Below, piece by piece: positions 34,501-45,911 of a DNA stretch of 64,000 bases. The stretch spans positions 17,432,501 to 17,496,500 of the forward strand of contig JAEOAD010000040.1 in NCBI GenBank assembly GCA_036365145.1. Reading direction: 5' to 3'. Each line of letters begins with the position of its first letter. Position 1 is the first letter of the stretch. Made by a program: the position numbers and the translations under genes. Under the pieces are notes generated by a model that saw nothing but the letters and a program-made list of their open reading frames with translations, searched no databases and was not told the DNA's origin. The stretch comes from Orientallactaga sibirica. Lineage: Eukaryota > Chordata > Mammalia > Rodentia > Dipodidae.

Positions 34501-34837
34501 CTGATTCTAGAGCTTGGGGTGGCCTGATTCTAGAGTAAACTGTATACATGTATCTTTGAGCCACAACTATTTGACTTTTAAGGCAGAAAAACAACTGGCC
34601 AAAGAGTGAAATTTCTGTTCCCTGTTATTGTGCATTAAAGTCACCCATGGGTCGCTGGTGTGCACAGGAAACTGGCTGGTTCTGTCTTGGTCATGCTATA
34701 AGACAGAACTAAAATAACCTCATGAGGCAAAAATAGCAAAGTCACATGAAGCAGAGCCAGTTTTTTTTTTTTTTTTAAAGAGCTTTGTAAAGTCCCATGA
34801 TGTAAAGGTTAACCTGTTTGGTTAAAAAGAGCGGATG

Positions 34838-34995
34838 TTGTCAGGCATGGTGGCACATGCCTTTAATTCCACCACTCAGAGGCAGAGGTAGGAGGATTGC
34901 CATGAGTTTGAGGCCACTTTGAGACTACGTAGTGAATTCCAGGTCAGCCTGGGTTAGAGTGAGACCCTACCTCAAGCCCCATCCCTCCCCCAAAA
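34838..34995 (+). mobile_element. B1 SINE
   Basis: Sense copy, flanked by gcggatgttg / gtggatgttg. Confidence 0.87.
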
Positions 34996-35003
34996 AGTGG
35001 ATG

Positions 35004-35125
35004 TTGAAGCTGAGTGTGGTGGCTCGCAGACGCAGAGGCAGAGGCAGGAGGGGAGCTGCATGCTTGAGGCTAGTCTGGTCTACATACTGAGTTTTAGGCT
35101 AGCCAGGACTATGTAAAAGAAAGAA
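35004..35125 (+). mobile_element. Old B1-like SINE
   Basis: Diverged sense 7SL-like text (gctgagtgtggtggctc). Confidence 0.6.
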
Positions 35126-35132
35126 GAAAAGG

Positions 35133-35310
35133 AAGTTGGGCGTGGTGATGTACTTCTTTAATCCCAGCACTCGGCAAGCAGAGGTAGGAGGATTGCTATG
35201 AGATTGAGGCCACCCTCAGACTACATAATGAATTCTAGGTCAGCCTGGACTAGAGTGAAACCCTACCTCGAAAAACCAAAAAAAGAAAGAAAAGGAAAGT
35301 AAAAGAAAAG
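35133..35310 (+). mobile_element. B1 SINE
   Basis: Near-full-length sense copy with A/G tail. Confidence 0.87.
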
Positions 35311-35495
35311 AGTGTATGTTGATAGACATACCTAATCTTTGGGCACTTACTTTATTTGCCATGACCCACAGACGAATATCATTTTTCACATTTTATAACA
35401 CTTAGTCATCACGTTTGACAACAGTCCTCAGAAGAACCTTGCTGGAGTCTTGAAAGTAGGGAAAGTAGAGTCTTTTCCTAAGCAAGACTAGCTGG

Positions 35496-35790
35496 GGGTG
35501 TGGGGTGGGGAGATGGCTCAGTGGTTTAAAGCGCTTACTGTGCAAACCTGACAACTGATCCCAGAACTCAGGTGAGAAGCTGGACACGCTGTGCAGGCAT
35601 CTGTAATCCCAGCGCACCTACTGCAAGACAGGAAGAAGAGCCAGGAGAATCCCAGAAGCTTGCTGACCAACTAGCAGGGAACGAGAGACTTTCTCTGCCA
35701 AGGTGGAAGGCGAGGACCAATACCCTAAGGCTGTCCTCTGGCTTCCCCACAAGTGCCCTGGCAAGTGCCCCCCCCCCAAACAAACAAACA
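35496..35790 (+). mobile_element. B4-like SINE
   Basis: tRNA-like head (ggggagatggctcagtgg), B1-like middle (ctgtaatcccagcgcacc), closing ctgtcctctggcttcccc. Confidence 0.6.
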
Positions 35791-35821
35791 CACAAACAAA
35801 AACCACAAATTAAGACCAGTG

Positions 35822-35990
35822 ACTTTTTTTTTTGTTGTTGTTGTTGTTGTTTTTCGAGGTAGGATCTCACTCTAGCCCAGGCTGACCTGGAATTCACTCT
35901 GTAGTCTCAGGGTGGCCTTGAACTCACAGAGATCCTCCTATCTCTGCCTCCCGAGTGCTGGGATTAAAGGCGTGCACCACCATGCCCGGC
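35822..35990 (-). mobile_element. B1 SINE
   Basis: Full-length antisense copy with (TTG)n tail, flanked by aagaccagtg on both sides. Confidence 0.91.
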
Positions 35991-36003
35991 AAGACCAGTG
36001 GCT

Positions 36004-36189
36004 TTATTTATTTATTTGAGAGAGAAGGAGTGGGGGCAGTCAGAGAATGGGTGCTCAGGGCCTCTAGCCACTGCAAATGAACTCTAGATGCATGTGTCCT
36101 TGTTGGCTTACGTGGGTCCTGGGGAGTTGAACCTGGCTCCTTTGGTTTTGCAGGCAAACACCTTAACCGCTAAGCCATCTCTCCAGCCC
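36004..36189 (-). mobile_element. DIP SINE
   Basis: Antisense copy with a small body deletion. Confidence 0.86.
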
Positions 36190-36261
36190 TTCCAAACACT
36201 TTAAATGAACTGACTTTATGTTCTTGGTACAAGCTTGGGAAATTCTTGGTGCAATTAGGAG

Positions 36262-36355
36262 CCACATTTTATAGCTAAAGAACCAAAGCGGCACAGAGAG
36301 GTTAACTGAATTGTCCAAGGAGAAGCGCTGCACCAGCAGCATGGACAGGGCTCCA
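36262..36355 (-). mobile_element. MIR fragment
   Basis: cggcacagagaggttaactg followed by ttgtccaagg resembles antisense MIR. Confidence 0.5.
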
Positions 36356-36673
36356 CGTGAACATGGCTTCAGTGTCTGCTTCCCACAATTGCTCCGCCAG
36401 GACTCTTCCTTAGACAGAATGAAGACAGGGACACAAACTAAAGTGGTTGGTCTTTTCCACTTACTTCCTCTTTTCCAAAGACTCCCCTCCCCTCTGCCTT
36501 CCCTTTTCCAGGAACAACAGTACTGCAAGCAACAGCACCAGGCTGGGCATGCATAACAAAACAGTTGTGAGGACCTTGGGTCCTCATTGCTTCGAAGCAT
36601 GATGTAATCACTCTACCCACTTTCCAGTCTCCTGCTGTCTCCCCACTCCAGGCCCTTTTGGTGCATCTTTTTT

Positions 36674-36926
36674 ATTTTAATTTTTAAATTTATTTTAGAG
36701 AGCAAGTGAGTGAGAGAGAGAGGGCGAGGGAGAGAGAGAATTGGAGTGCTAGGGCCTCAGCCACTGCAATCAAACTCCAGGTGCTTGCGCCACCTAGTGG
36801 GCACGTGTGACCTTGAGCTTGCCTCACCTTTGTGCGTCTGGCTCACGTGGGATCTGGAGAGTCAAACATGGGTCTTTAGGCTTCACAGGCAAGTGCCTTA
36901 ACTGCTGAGCCATCTCTGTATCCCTG
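36674..36926 (-). mobile_element. DIP SINE, long form
   Basis: Antisense; contains gtgggcacgtgtgaccttga, flanked by tggtgcatctt copies. Confidence 0.9.
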
Positions 36927-37037
36927 GTGCATCTTAATACATAATTTATACTGACACGTTTGCGGTGCTTAACACTGTCATGTCAGTCTACAACCAACCC
37001 CTGCTTGTGATGTTCTGTGCCTGTAATACTCTTTTCC

Positions 37038-37064
37038 AAAAAATACTTATTTATGTAAGCAAGG

Positions 37065-37100
<36 letters not shown>

Positions 37101-37258
37101 GAGAAAATGGGCACACCAGGGCCTCTAGCTGCTGCAAATGAACTCCAGATGCATGCGCCACCTTGTGCATCTGGCTTATGTGGGTCCTGGGGCATCAAAC
37201 CTGGGTCCTTAGGCTTTGCAGGCCAGCACCTTGACTGCTGAACCAGCTTTCCAGTCCC
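37038..37258 (-). mobile_element. DIP SINE
   Basis: Complete antisense copy with (GA)n tail. Confidence 0.88.
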
Positions 37259-37282
37259 CAGATGTCAGTTTCTACCTACTTC

Positions 37283-37475
37283 CTAAGACAGGGTCTCACT
37301 GAACCTGGGTGTCATCTGTTGTGCTAGACAAGCTAGCCAGTAAGCCCCGTGGATTCTTCCTTCTGTCTCCTCCTCCCCAGTGGGTACTGTCACCACCAGC
37401 ATTGTATGTGGGTGCTGGGGATCCGAACTCAAGTCCTTATGCTTGTGCAGCATGTTATCTTCCTAGCGCCCTGGG
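37283..37475 (-). mobile_element. B4-like SINE fragment
   Basis: gacagggtctcactgaacc and then gtgggtgctggggatccgaa with a degraded head. Confidence 0.5.
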
Positions 37476-37585
37476 GTTTCTTGATTTTGAGATCTAAAGT
37501 GTGATCCACTTTTCTTTCTTGAGCAGGAACAAATGCAGCATTTACACATGGTGAAGTTCACAGTCATGACATCTATGAACTATGT

Positions 37586-37796
37586 AGCAGGGTGTGATTG
37601 CGCATGCCTTTAATCCCATCACTCTGGAGGGAGGCAGAGGTAGGAGGATTGCCGTGAGTTCAAGACCAGCCTGCGATTACATAGTGAATTCCAGGCCAGC
37701 CTGGGCTCTAGTGAGACCCTACCTCAAAAAAAGCCAAAAAAGAAAAAAGAAGAAAGAAGAAAGAAACAAAGAAACAAAGAAAGAAAGGAAGGAAGG
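37586..37796 (+). mobile_element. B1 SINE with purine tail
   Basis: Sense copy with about 65 bases of A/G-rich tail. Confidence 0.87.
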
Positions 37797-38028
37797 AACT
37801 GGCTCAAGAGATGGCTTAGCCATTAAGGCGCTTGCCTGCGAGGCCTAAGGCCCCATGTTCCACTCACCAGATCCCACATTAGCCAGACACACAAAGGTGA
37901 GGCAAGTGCAAGGTTTCACGTGCCAGCTAGGTGGCACAAGCATCTGGAGTTTGATTACAGTAGCTCAGGCCCTGGTGCACCAATTCTCTGTCTTTCTGTC
38001 TCTCTCTCTCTAAATAAAAATAGTGTAT
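37797..38028 (+). mobile_element. DIP SINE, long form
   Basis: Sense; same insert variant as 23301. Confidence 0.86.
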
Positions 38029-38345
38029 GTTACAGTCAGCTCCACATTGCTGAGACAAATATCCAACTAGACACAGCTTATGGGAGGAAGGGTGTTTATT
38101 TTGGGTTTACAGGGTTTAGAGGAATGCCATCAATGGTGGAAGAAGCTGGCTTCCTTTCATAGATCCAAGCCGAGAGAAACAACCAAACAGCCAGCACTAC
38201 CAACAAGCATGAACCATGAGAGCTCAAACTGTTGTTCACACAGCTTTGGGCTGGAATCAGATCTCTGCCTCCCTCCACCCCCAGTGACACACCCCTCTAG
38301 TAAGAATCTGCCTGCTGGGGGCTCAAGTCGGAAGTTTAATTAAAA
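38029..38345. repeat. Unclassified repeat, copy B (first part)
   Basis: ttatgggaggaagggtgttt core. Its final segment is displaced to 38734-38790 by a B1 and a DIP. Confidence 0.6.
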
Positions 38346-38353
38346 ATGACTGA

Positions 38354-38493
38354 GGAGCTGGGCGTGGTGGCACACTCGGGAGGTAGGAGGATTGCCATGA
38401 GTTCGAGGCCACCCTGAGACTACATAGCTAATTCCAGGTCAGCCTGGACCAGAGTGAGACCCTATCTCGAAAAACAAAACAAAACAAAAAAAT
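38354..38493 (+). mobile_element. B1 SINE, internally deleted
   Basis: Sense; about 25 bases missing after gtggtggcac. Flanked by aaaaatgactgagg on both sides. Confidence 0.87.
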
Positions 38494-38499
38494 GACTGA

Positions 38500-38733
38500 G
38501 GGCTGGAGAGATGGCTTAGGGGTTAAGATGCCTGACTCCTAAACCTAAGAATGCCCATTAGATTCTCCATGTCCCACGTTTAGCCAGATGCAGTGAGGCA
38601 AGGGCGCAATGCTGCACTTGCCCACAAGGGGGTGCACATGTCTGGAATTTGTTCACAGGGGCTGAGAGGCTGCTGGCGCGCCCATTCTCTATCTATCCCC
38701 CTCTCTCTGACTCTCTCCAAGAAAAAAAAAAAA
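38500..38733 (+). mobile_element. DIP SINE, long form
   Basis: Sense; contains gcacttgcccacaagggggt, close to the variant at 41043. Confidence 0.85.
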
Positions 38734-38790
38734 GATTGAGTCTGTGGGGTCAAACATTCAAACTATTACATTCAAGCTACCAGAGTATAT
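38734..38790. repeat. Unclassified repeat, copy B (last part)
   Basis: gattgagtctgtggggtcaa then tcaaactattaca, as at the end of copies A, D and F. Confidence 0.55.
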
Positions 38791-38983
38791 AATTTCAAAT
38801 AACTGGTTTTATTCTAGCTTAACTGTCTGAATATGGCTAAGTCAAATGTAGTTCAAATTCCATCATTTTTTCTAGGACATTTGACTGTGGTGGGAGCTGG
38901 GGGGTACACCAGACAGAAGGCGTGTCTCTGCCTATACAGAGATCAGGTTATCTTGGGCACTCAACAGCAAGTCACCCAAGTCA

Positions 38984-39079
38984 GAATTACAGTGGCTTAC
39001 ATGGGATCTGGAGAGTCTAACATGGTCCTTAGGCTTCTCAAGCAAGCACCTTAATTGCTAAGCTATCTCTCTAGCCCTC
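38984..39079 (-). mobile_element. DIP SINE head fragment
   Basis: Antisense; only the last ~95 bases remain. Confidence 0.75.
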
Positions 39080-39092
39080 CAACCCATTTTTA

Positions 39093-39292
39093 ATCTTTTT
39101 TTTGAGGGGGCAGAGAGAGAGAGAGAGAGAGAGAATGAGAATGGGCACACCAGGGCCTCTAGCTGCTGCAAACAAACTCCAGAAGCATGCGCCATTTTGT
39201 GCATTTGGCTTTACGTGAGTACTGGGAAGTTGAACCCATGTGGTTAGTCTTTGCAGGCAAATGCCTTAACTGCTGAGCCATCTCTCCAGCCC
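39093..39292 (-). mobile_element. DIP SINE
   Basis: Complete antisense copy. Confidence 0.88.
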
Positions 39293-39711
39293 ACACAAAA
39301 CTTTCTTGATACCATTAAGCCCCAAATCTGCAGAAGCAATTGCTTTAGAAATAATTCTCTGTTTAGAACAAGGCCAAGTGATAGGCTGTGTCACAAAAGT
39401 TTGCTGTCGACTGACATGTTGCAATAGTAGTTGAATGAGTATTATTGTACAGATCATAGTAAAAGCATCAGTTGGCTCCCATTGGGCCCACAGAAACCGT
39501 GGATCCAGAACGAACCCATTCTGTATATTGCTGTTTTGGTGTCTGACTGAGGAGGAGTCGATAGGCAGCTTACTGTGTACCGCAGAGATGGCTGTAAAGT
39601 AGGTTTTCTTTTCTCTTGCTCGTACTGTGCTGGAAATGTGCACCTTCTTGCTGTCCCCTACCCCCCACCTCAAATCCCCTGCATAAGCTAAAGAAAGGAA
39701 ACATTGCCAGC

Positions 39712-39946
39712 ATGGCTGGCGTCACAGTTGACTTCTTGTTGCGCAGACAAACATCAAACCAGAAGCAGCATATGGGAGGAAAGGAGTTTGCTTCCGGCTT
39801 ACAAATTCCTGGGAAATACCATCGATGGCGGAAGAAGCTGCTTGCTTCCATAGATCCAAGTAGAGAGACACCATCAAACAGCCAGCAAACACCAAAAAGC
39901 ACACCCAGCCAGGGCCCCAAACTGCTCTCCACATACCTTAGAACAA
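39712..39946. repeat. Unclassified repeat, copy C (truncated)
   Basis: tatgggaggaaaggagtttg core and ccatcgatggcggaagaagc; the end is cut by a DIP fragment. Confidence 0.6.
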
Positions 39947-39949
39947 GAC

Positions 39950-40050
39950 TCACCGTGTGCATCTGGCTTACGTGGGTACTGGAGAATCAAACCCAGGTCC
40001 TTAGGCTTCGCAGGCAAGCGCCTTAACTGCTAAGCCACCTCTCCAGCCTG
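39950..40050 (-). mobile_element. DIP SINE head fragment
   Basis: Antisense; tail and most of the body missing. Confidence 0.78.
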
Positions 40051-40058
40051 GGAGATTC

Positions 40059-40224
40059 TTTTTTTTTTTTTTATTTTTTTTTTTTTTTTGAGGTAGGGTC
40101 TCACTCTAGCCCAGGCTGACCTGGAATTCACTATGTAGTCTCAGGGTGGCCTTGAACTCATGGTGATCCTCCTACCTCTGCCTCCCCAGGGCTGGGATTA
40201 AAGGTGTGCACCACCATGCCCAGC
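40059..40224 (-). mobile_element. B1 SINE
   Basis: Full-length antisense copy. Confidence 0.9.
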
Positions 40225-40237
40225 TTGAATTTCATAT

Positions 40238-40389
40238 ATATATTTTGGATTTTCAAGGTAGGGTCTCACTCTGGCCCAGGCTGACCTGAAATTAACTGTG
40301 TAGTCTCAGGGTGGCCTCAAACTCACGGCAATCCTCCTACCTCTGCCTCCCGAGTGCTGGGATTAAAGACGTGCACCACCACTCTCGGC
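40238..40389 (-). mobile_element. B1 SINE
   Basis: Full-length antisense copy with perfect 13-base duplication ttgaatttcatat at 40225 and 40390. Confidence 0.92.
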
Positions 40390-41042
40390 TTGAATTTCAT
40401 ATTTTAAAAAGACATTTATAACGTACAGTGCACTGTAATCTCTTCAGCCCAGCAGAGAGCTGGAGAAACAGTGTCAGTCCAGGAGTGTCTTATTTAAAGG
40501 GCAGGTGCAGGCTCTCCTATTGCTTTAGCAAGGCTCCATTCAGTTTCACATCATTAAAATTTCGAGTCTGCACTTATCTACATACCCACGGTGCCCTCCA
40601 CACCAACAGAGACTCTTCATGGATAGTCTAGCCAGGTATGGGCACCTTAGAGACAAAGCTCCCATAAGCTCCCAACGTTGTGCCTCTCCAGAAACCCAGC
40701 CCCAGGGAGAGGCTGTGGGGGAATGCCACCACGGTTTCTACCCGCCAGGGCTGTTGTTTGTCAGATTACCCTTTGGCTATAGTGGAGATACTGAGGGTGG
40801 GAGTGGAAACTGTGTCCCGGCTAGGGTTGCGGGTTGCATCTCCCATGCAAAGGCCCAGGTTTGGGAGTTGCATGTCTGGGTTTTTCGTTGCTCTGTGTCC
40901 ACGATGTAGCTTGGAATTGCATTTTGTGGCTTGTCTTGTTTACGTGTCTCTCAGCCACCAGATTGACGCAAAGGTTGTCTCTGCCAAGTTCTATTGGTGG
41001 GAGGTAAATCTAGTTATTTCCACCTTAAAAAATGGGGGGAGG

Positions 41043-41312
41043 GCTGGAGAGATGGCTTAGAGGTTAAGGCACCTGCCTCCTAAGCCTAAGTACGCTGGTT
41101 CCAATCTCCAGTGGTTCCAATCTCCAGGGGTTCCAATCTCCAGGTCCCACATTTAGCCAGATGCAAAGGGACATAAGGGCGCAATGCTGCACTTGACCAC
41201 AAGGGAGCGCACGCATCTGGATTTTGTTTGCAGCAGCTGAGAGGCTGCTGGTGTGCCCATGTCTTATCTGTCTTCCTCTCCCTCTCTCTGTCTCTCTCCA
41301 AAAAAAAATGGG
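41043..41312 (+). mobile_element. DIP SINE, long form with triplication
   Basis: Sense. The B-box region ggttccaatctccag occurs three times in tandem (about 41097-41142). Long-form insert gcacttgaccacaaggg present. Confidence 0.87.
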
Positions 41313-41321
41313 GGGAGGGAA

Positions 41322-41440
41322 GGTTTTTTTTTTGAGGCAAGGTCTCACTGTAGCCACAGGCTGGCCTCAAACTCATGTAGATCCTCCTACGTCAGCCTCC
41401 TGAGTGCTGGAGTTATAGGTGTGAGCCACCACACCCAGCT
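41322..41440 (-). mobile_element. B1 SINE, diverged
   Basis: Antisense; lacks the gacctggaattcact part. Confidence 0.78.
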
Positions 41441-41477
41441 TATTTCTACTTTTATAAAGATTTTAAAAAATAGTGTT

Positions 41478-41695
41478 AAGCTGGAGAGATGGCTTAGCAG
41501 TTAAAGCACTTGCCCGTGAAGCGTAAGGACCCAGGTTCCATTCCTCAGTACCTGCAAAAGCCAGATGCACAAAGGGGCACATGCGCCTGGAGTTCCTTTG
41601 CAGTGGCTGGAGGCCTTGGTGTGCCCATTCTCTGTATCTGCCATCTTTCAGTATCTCAAATAAATAAATAAAATACATAAGCATTAAAAATAAAT
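41478..41695 (+). mobile_element. DIP SINE
   Basis: Sense copy; arm of an inverted pair with 41750-41878. Confidence 0.87.
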
Positions 41696-41698
41696 GAA

Positions 41699-41699
41699 A

Positions 41700-41741
<42 letters not shown>

Positions 41742-41749
41742 GGAAAGAA
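41699..41749. repeat. (GAAA)n
   Basis: About 11 tetramers between the two DIP arms. Confidence 0.93.
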
Positions 41750-41878
41750 AGAGGCAGATAGAGAGAATGGGCACGCCAAGGCCTCCAGCCACTGCAAAGG
41801 AACTCCAGGTGCATGTGCTCCCTTGTGCAACTGGCTTTGCAGGCAAATGCCTTAATTGCTAAGCCATCTGTCCAGCAC
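41750..41878 (-). mobile_element. DIP SINE, internally deleted
   Basis: Antisense copy lacking the B-box region. Confidence 0.82.
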
Positions 41879-42047
41879 TCTATCTGCCTTTTTCTGTCTC
41901 TCTCTGGTCAGTACTAACTGGTTATTAAAAGGTTTTAATGCACTGTTGGTAAGGTACAAACATACCTCCAGGAACTATGATTGCTTGCATCAGCATCTTG
42001 CATGAACATTCTCCTGAGATTTTGGAAATTAAGGTTTTATTTCAAGG

Positions 42048-42410
42048 GGACTGGAGAGATGGCTCAGCAGTTAGAAGCACTTGCTGTGCAAGCATGAGGG
42101 CCTGAGAGAGAGGGCCTGAGATCACCAGTTCTCTGTGTAAGTTCTCTGGGCGTGGCCACATACCCTACGGGAGGCGGAGACTAAAACGAAAGGACCCTGA
42201 CACTTGCTGACTGAACAAGTGAAATGGCAAAAATAGCAGCCCTTGGGCTGAGTGGGAGACTTTGTCCCAAGGAACCAGCAGATGAGCACAAAAAAGGGGA
42301 GGACACTGGAAGTTCTCCTCTGACCTCCGCATGTGTGTACACATGCATGCATACACTGCACACACACAACATCACACACTACACATGCTGCATACACACA
42401 CATACCCCAA
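42048..42410 (+). mobile_element. B4-like SINE
   Basis: Head ggagagatggctcagcagtt, closing gttctcctctgacctccgca and a CA-rich end. Related to 35496. Confidence 0.62.
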
Positions 42411-42449
42411 AATAGTTTTGTCTTCAGATTCCCTATAATTTATAAGAAT

Positions 42450-42472
42450 TTTAAAAATGTATTTATTTATTT

Positions 42473-42507
<35 letters not shown>

Positions 42508-42653
42508 GGTGCACCAGGGCCTCCAGTGACTGCAAACAAACTCCAGATGCATGCGTCACCTTGTGCATCTAGCTTATGTGGGTACTGGCGAATCAAACCC
42601 GAGACCTTAGGCTTCACAGGCAAATACCTTAACCACTAAGCAATCTCTCCAGC
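42450..42653 (-). mobile_element. DIP SINE
   Basis: Complete antisense copy. Confidence 0.89.
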
Positions 42654-42689
42654 CTATATTTTTAAGAACTTTAAAACTTTTAAAAGGCT

Positions 42690-42768
42690 TCTTGTTTATT
42701 GTTTATTTGAGAGAGAGGAAGAGGCAGAGAGAGAGAGAGAGAGGGAGGGAGGGAGAGAATGGGTGCAT
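42690..42768 (-). mobile_element. DIP SINE tail fragment
   Basis: Antisense tail and purine block only. Confidence 0.7.
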
Positions 42769-43112
42769 AATTCAGGCCAAGACCCAAGGCCTGAGAACCG
42801 GGGGGAACTCTGCAGTCTAAAGCCAGAAAATTGAGAGCAGAGGTGGGAGGAAGCTGTTGGCCTCTGTCCCCAAAGGCAAGAAATAGATGAATGGGCTAGC
42901 TCATGAAGAGTTCATTTTTGTTGTTGTTGTTCTATTTGGATTCACAGTGCATGGGGCGATGTCCATATTGGTGAGGGTGGATCTTCTTTACTGCCTCAAA
43001 CATCAGCCTCTTCCAGAAACACCCCCACAGACACTCATAAATAATGCTCATCAGCCCTCTGGGTACCCCTTAGCTCAATCAAGTTGATACATAAAATGGA
43101 CCATCATAGAGC
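42769..43112. other. Possible interspersed repeat, unclassified
   Basis: Ends tcaatcaagttgatacataa, a phrase I associate with rodent interspersed repeats; no family assignment. No gene. Confidence 0.35.
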
Positions 43113-43184
43113 TCTGTGTGCCTGAAGCTGTACTACTGAACACCCAGACACACTGTATCTCATCCAGCCCATAATAGCTTGGCA

Positions 43185-43325
43185 CCGGAAGTAGCACTGT
43201 CCTGTTTTTGCAGAGAAAGGAACTGAGGCAAGGACAGAAGGCAGAGGTTGCCTGCCATAATACTTGGAAGTATAAAGGCCATGTTGGAATCAGGAACTGC
43301 TTGCCTCCAGAGCTCATGCTTGCTT
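43185..43325 (-). mobile_element. MIR
   Basis: agaaaggaactgaggcaagg and ggaatcaggaactgcttgcc resemble antisense MIR. Confidence 0.45.
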
Positions 43326-43375
43326 TCTGAGATCCTATGCGGTGTGTAGATGATTCACTCAAGAGTTTCTTCTGG

Positions 43376-43586
43376 GCACTGGAGAGATGGTTTAGCAGGT
43401 AAGGTGCTTGCCTACAAAGCCTAAGGACTCAGGTTCAATTCCCCAGTAATCTTGTAAGGCCATATGCCCAAAGTGGCTCATGCTTTTGGAGCTCATTTGC
43501 AGTGGCTGGAGGCCCTGGTACACCCACTCTCTGTCTCTCTTCTTTCTGTCTCTCTCTGCTTGCAAATAAATAAACAAATAAGAGTA
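43376..43586 (+). mobile_element. DIP SINE
   Basis: Sense copy with AAATAAATAAACAAAT tail. Confidence 0.87.
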
Positions 43587-43589
43587 TCA

Positions 43590-43802
43590 GACTGGAGAGA
43601 TGACTCAGTTGTTTAGATGCTTGCCTGCAAAGCGTAAGGTCCAGAGTTCGATTCCCCAGTACTCATATAAAGCCAGATGCTTAAAGTGGTGCGTGCATCT
43701 GGAGTTCGTTTGCAGTGGCTGAAGGCCCTGGCACACCCATTCTGTCTGTGTCTCTCCTCTCTATCTCTCTTTCTGCTTGCAAATAAATAAAAAAAAAATT
43801 TC
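43590..43802 (+). mobile_element. DIP SINE
   Basis: Second sense copy in tandem; agagtttcttctg occurs at 43361 and 43823 around the pair. Confidence 0.88.
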
Positions 43803-44044
43803 TTTTTTTTTTTTTGGAAAAAGAGTTTCTTCTGTGTACCTCAGGATACTGAGAGAGTCGCCACAGCAGAAACAGAAGTTGTGGCGTGGGAAGAAAGAGT
43901 GAGCCTTCGGTACATTGAGGGGAGTTCCCCAAGTCTTTCTCTATGCACAATGAGGACTCAGAACACCCAGAGGAAAGGACATGAAGATGACCTGTAACTT
44001 CTCAAATGCACTGGTGCATATTTCTTCTAATTTACCTTCTTTTT

Positions 44045-44106
44045 AAAAATTTCTGTTTACTTTTTATTTATTTGAGAGTGACAGAGAAAGAGGCAGATAG
44101 AGATAG

Positions 44107-44150
<44 letters not shown>

Positions 44151-44314
44151 GGAGAGAATGGGTGCACCAGGACCTCTAGCCAATGCAAACAAACTCCAGA
44201 TGCATGTGCCACCTTGTGCATCTGGCTTATGTGGGTCCTGGGGAATTGAGCCTCAAACCGGGGTCCTTGGGTTTCATAGGCAAGTGCTTAACCACTAAGC
44301 CATCTCTCCAGGCA
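44045..44314 (-). mobile_element. DIP SINE with (GATA)n
   Basis: Antisense copy with about 12 GATA units (44098-44151) in its tail. Flanked by taatttac-like copies. Confidence 0.88.
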
Positions 44315-44418
44315 TAATTTACTTTCTTTAATTTAGGACTAACACCAATATTATTAAAGTCCCGAGTGTTTTGGAAATGAACAGAAAATGGTGTCCCTGT
44401 ATATAAGTTACCTTTCTT

Positions 44419-44633
44419 TCTTTTTTTAAATTTTTAGTTTATTTATCCATTTTGAGAGAGAGAGAGAGAAAGAGAAAGAGAAAGCCATATATAGAGAGAA
44501 CGTGTGCCCCAGGGCATCCAGCCCCTGCAAATGAACTTTGGATGTATGCGTTTATGTGGGTCCTGGGGAACTATACCTGGGTCCTTAGGCTTTGCAGGCA
44601 AGTGCCTTAACCTCTAAGCCATCTCTCCAGCCC
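44419..44633 (-). mobile_element. DIP SINE
   Basis: Antisense copy flanked by the 15-base duplication taagttacctttctt (44404 and 44634). Confidence 0.9.
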
Positions 44634-44639
44634 TAAGTT

Positions 44640-45005
44640 ACCTTTCTTAATGCTGTGACCAGATACCTGACAAGAAGCCACTTAGGCAAGGAAGGGTTTA
44701 TTTTGGCTCATGGTTTGAGGCTAGTCTATCACGGTGGGGAAGGCATGGCTGGGGGGAATGGCTTGAGCCTCTGGCAGCAAGAACCTAAAGCTGCGTGCTC
44801 ACATCTCCACAGACCAGGAAGCAGAGGTGGACAGGAAGCAGAGCTGGGCTCTAAACCTCAAGGACTGTCCCACAGAGCTCCATTTCCTTCAGCTAGGCTC
44901 TACCTCCCAAAGGTTCAAATACCTCACAAAACAGAGTAGCCATCTGGGGACCAGCTGCTCAAACCACATGAACCCAAGGGAGGCGTTTTACATCCAAACC
45001 ATAAC
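44640..45005. repeat. Unclassified repeat, copy D
   Basis: gctgtgaccagatacctgac start, ggaagggtttattttggctc core, tacatccaaaccataac end. The most complete copy with A and F. Confidence 0.62.
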
Positions 45006-45082
45006 GACTTGTAAGTCTTTTTTGGGGACAGGCTTCCTACATCCTTCTCCAGTTCTGGCACTCAGGAGGTGTGTAGTTTTTT

Positions 45083-45284
45083 TTTCCCTAATATTTTATT
45101 TATTTGAGAGACATAAAGAGGCAGATAGTGAGAATGGGCACACCAAGGCCTTTAGCCATTGCAAATGAACTCCAGTTGCATGCACCACCTTGTGCATCTG
45201 GCTTTACGTGGGTCCTGGGGCATTGAACCTGGGTCCTTTGGCTTTGCAGGCAAGTGCCTTAACCACTGAGCCTTCTCTCCAGCT
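45083..45284 (-). mobile_element. DIP SINE
   Basis: Antisense copy flanked by gaggtgtg(t/c)agtttt. Confidence 0.9.
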
Positions 45285-45299
45285 GAGGTGTGCAGTTTT

Positions 45300-45475
45300 A
45301 AGCAAGTAGATGTTATCTCAAGGCCTGGTTTTCTCACTTAAGCTGGGCATAAAGTGACTTCATCTTTGCGCTTTGCATAGTAGTAGAGCATGTGAAGAGA
45401 GGGCGCCCCCTCCACATTTACAAGAAATATCCCTCATGCAGTTCTTGGCACAGTGCTGAATCAATATCTGCAAAG
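45300..45475 (+). mobile_element. MIR
   Basis: Sense MIR-like order: caaggcctggttttctcac, then cagttcttggcacagtgctg. Confidence 0.45.
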
Positions 45476-45740
45476 TGCCAGGCAGTCTTTTTAGCTTGGA
45501 GGATTCAAAATGACTAGAAGGTGGTGTCGGTATCGCTTCCCCATCATTCTCAGTTTAGTGGATAGAGCAAAGGCCACAGACATAAAATTAACATGAAAAA
45601 ATGATCTTGGTCATTTCTCTTTAGGCCACAATATTCACAAATCACACAGCATACTTTAGTAAGTCTGGATTCATTTTCTTACTGAAAGAAATTCTAAAGT
45701 GTTCCCTAAATGGAGGAAAAAAACCTCCATTCCTAATACT

Positions 45741-45741
45741 T

Positions 45742-45775
<34 letters not shown>

Positions 45776-45911
45776 CGAGGTAGGGTCTCACTCTGGCCCA
45801 AGCTGACCTGGAATTCACTGTGTAGTCTCAGGGTGGCCTTGAACTCACAGCAATCCTCCTACCTCTGTGTCCTGAGCGCTGTGATTAAAGGCGTGCGCCA
45901 CCCCGCTTGGC
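45741..45911 (-). mobile_element. B1 SINE
   Basis: Full-length antisense copy with 34-base poly(T). Confidence 0.9.

Noticed and set aside
36163..36600. 145-codon minus-strand frame
   Set aside because: Runs from unique intron into a DIP; the C-terminal part (LERWLSG type) is the DIP head and recurs in several spurious frames.
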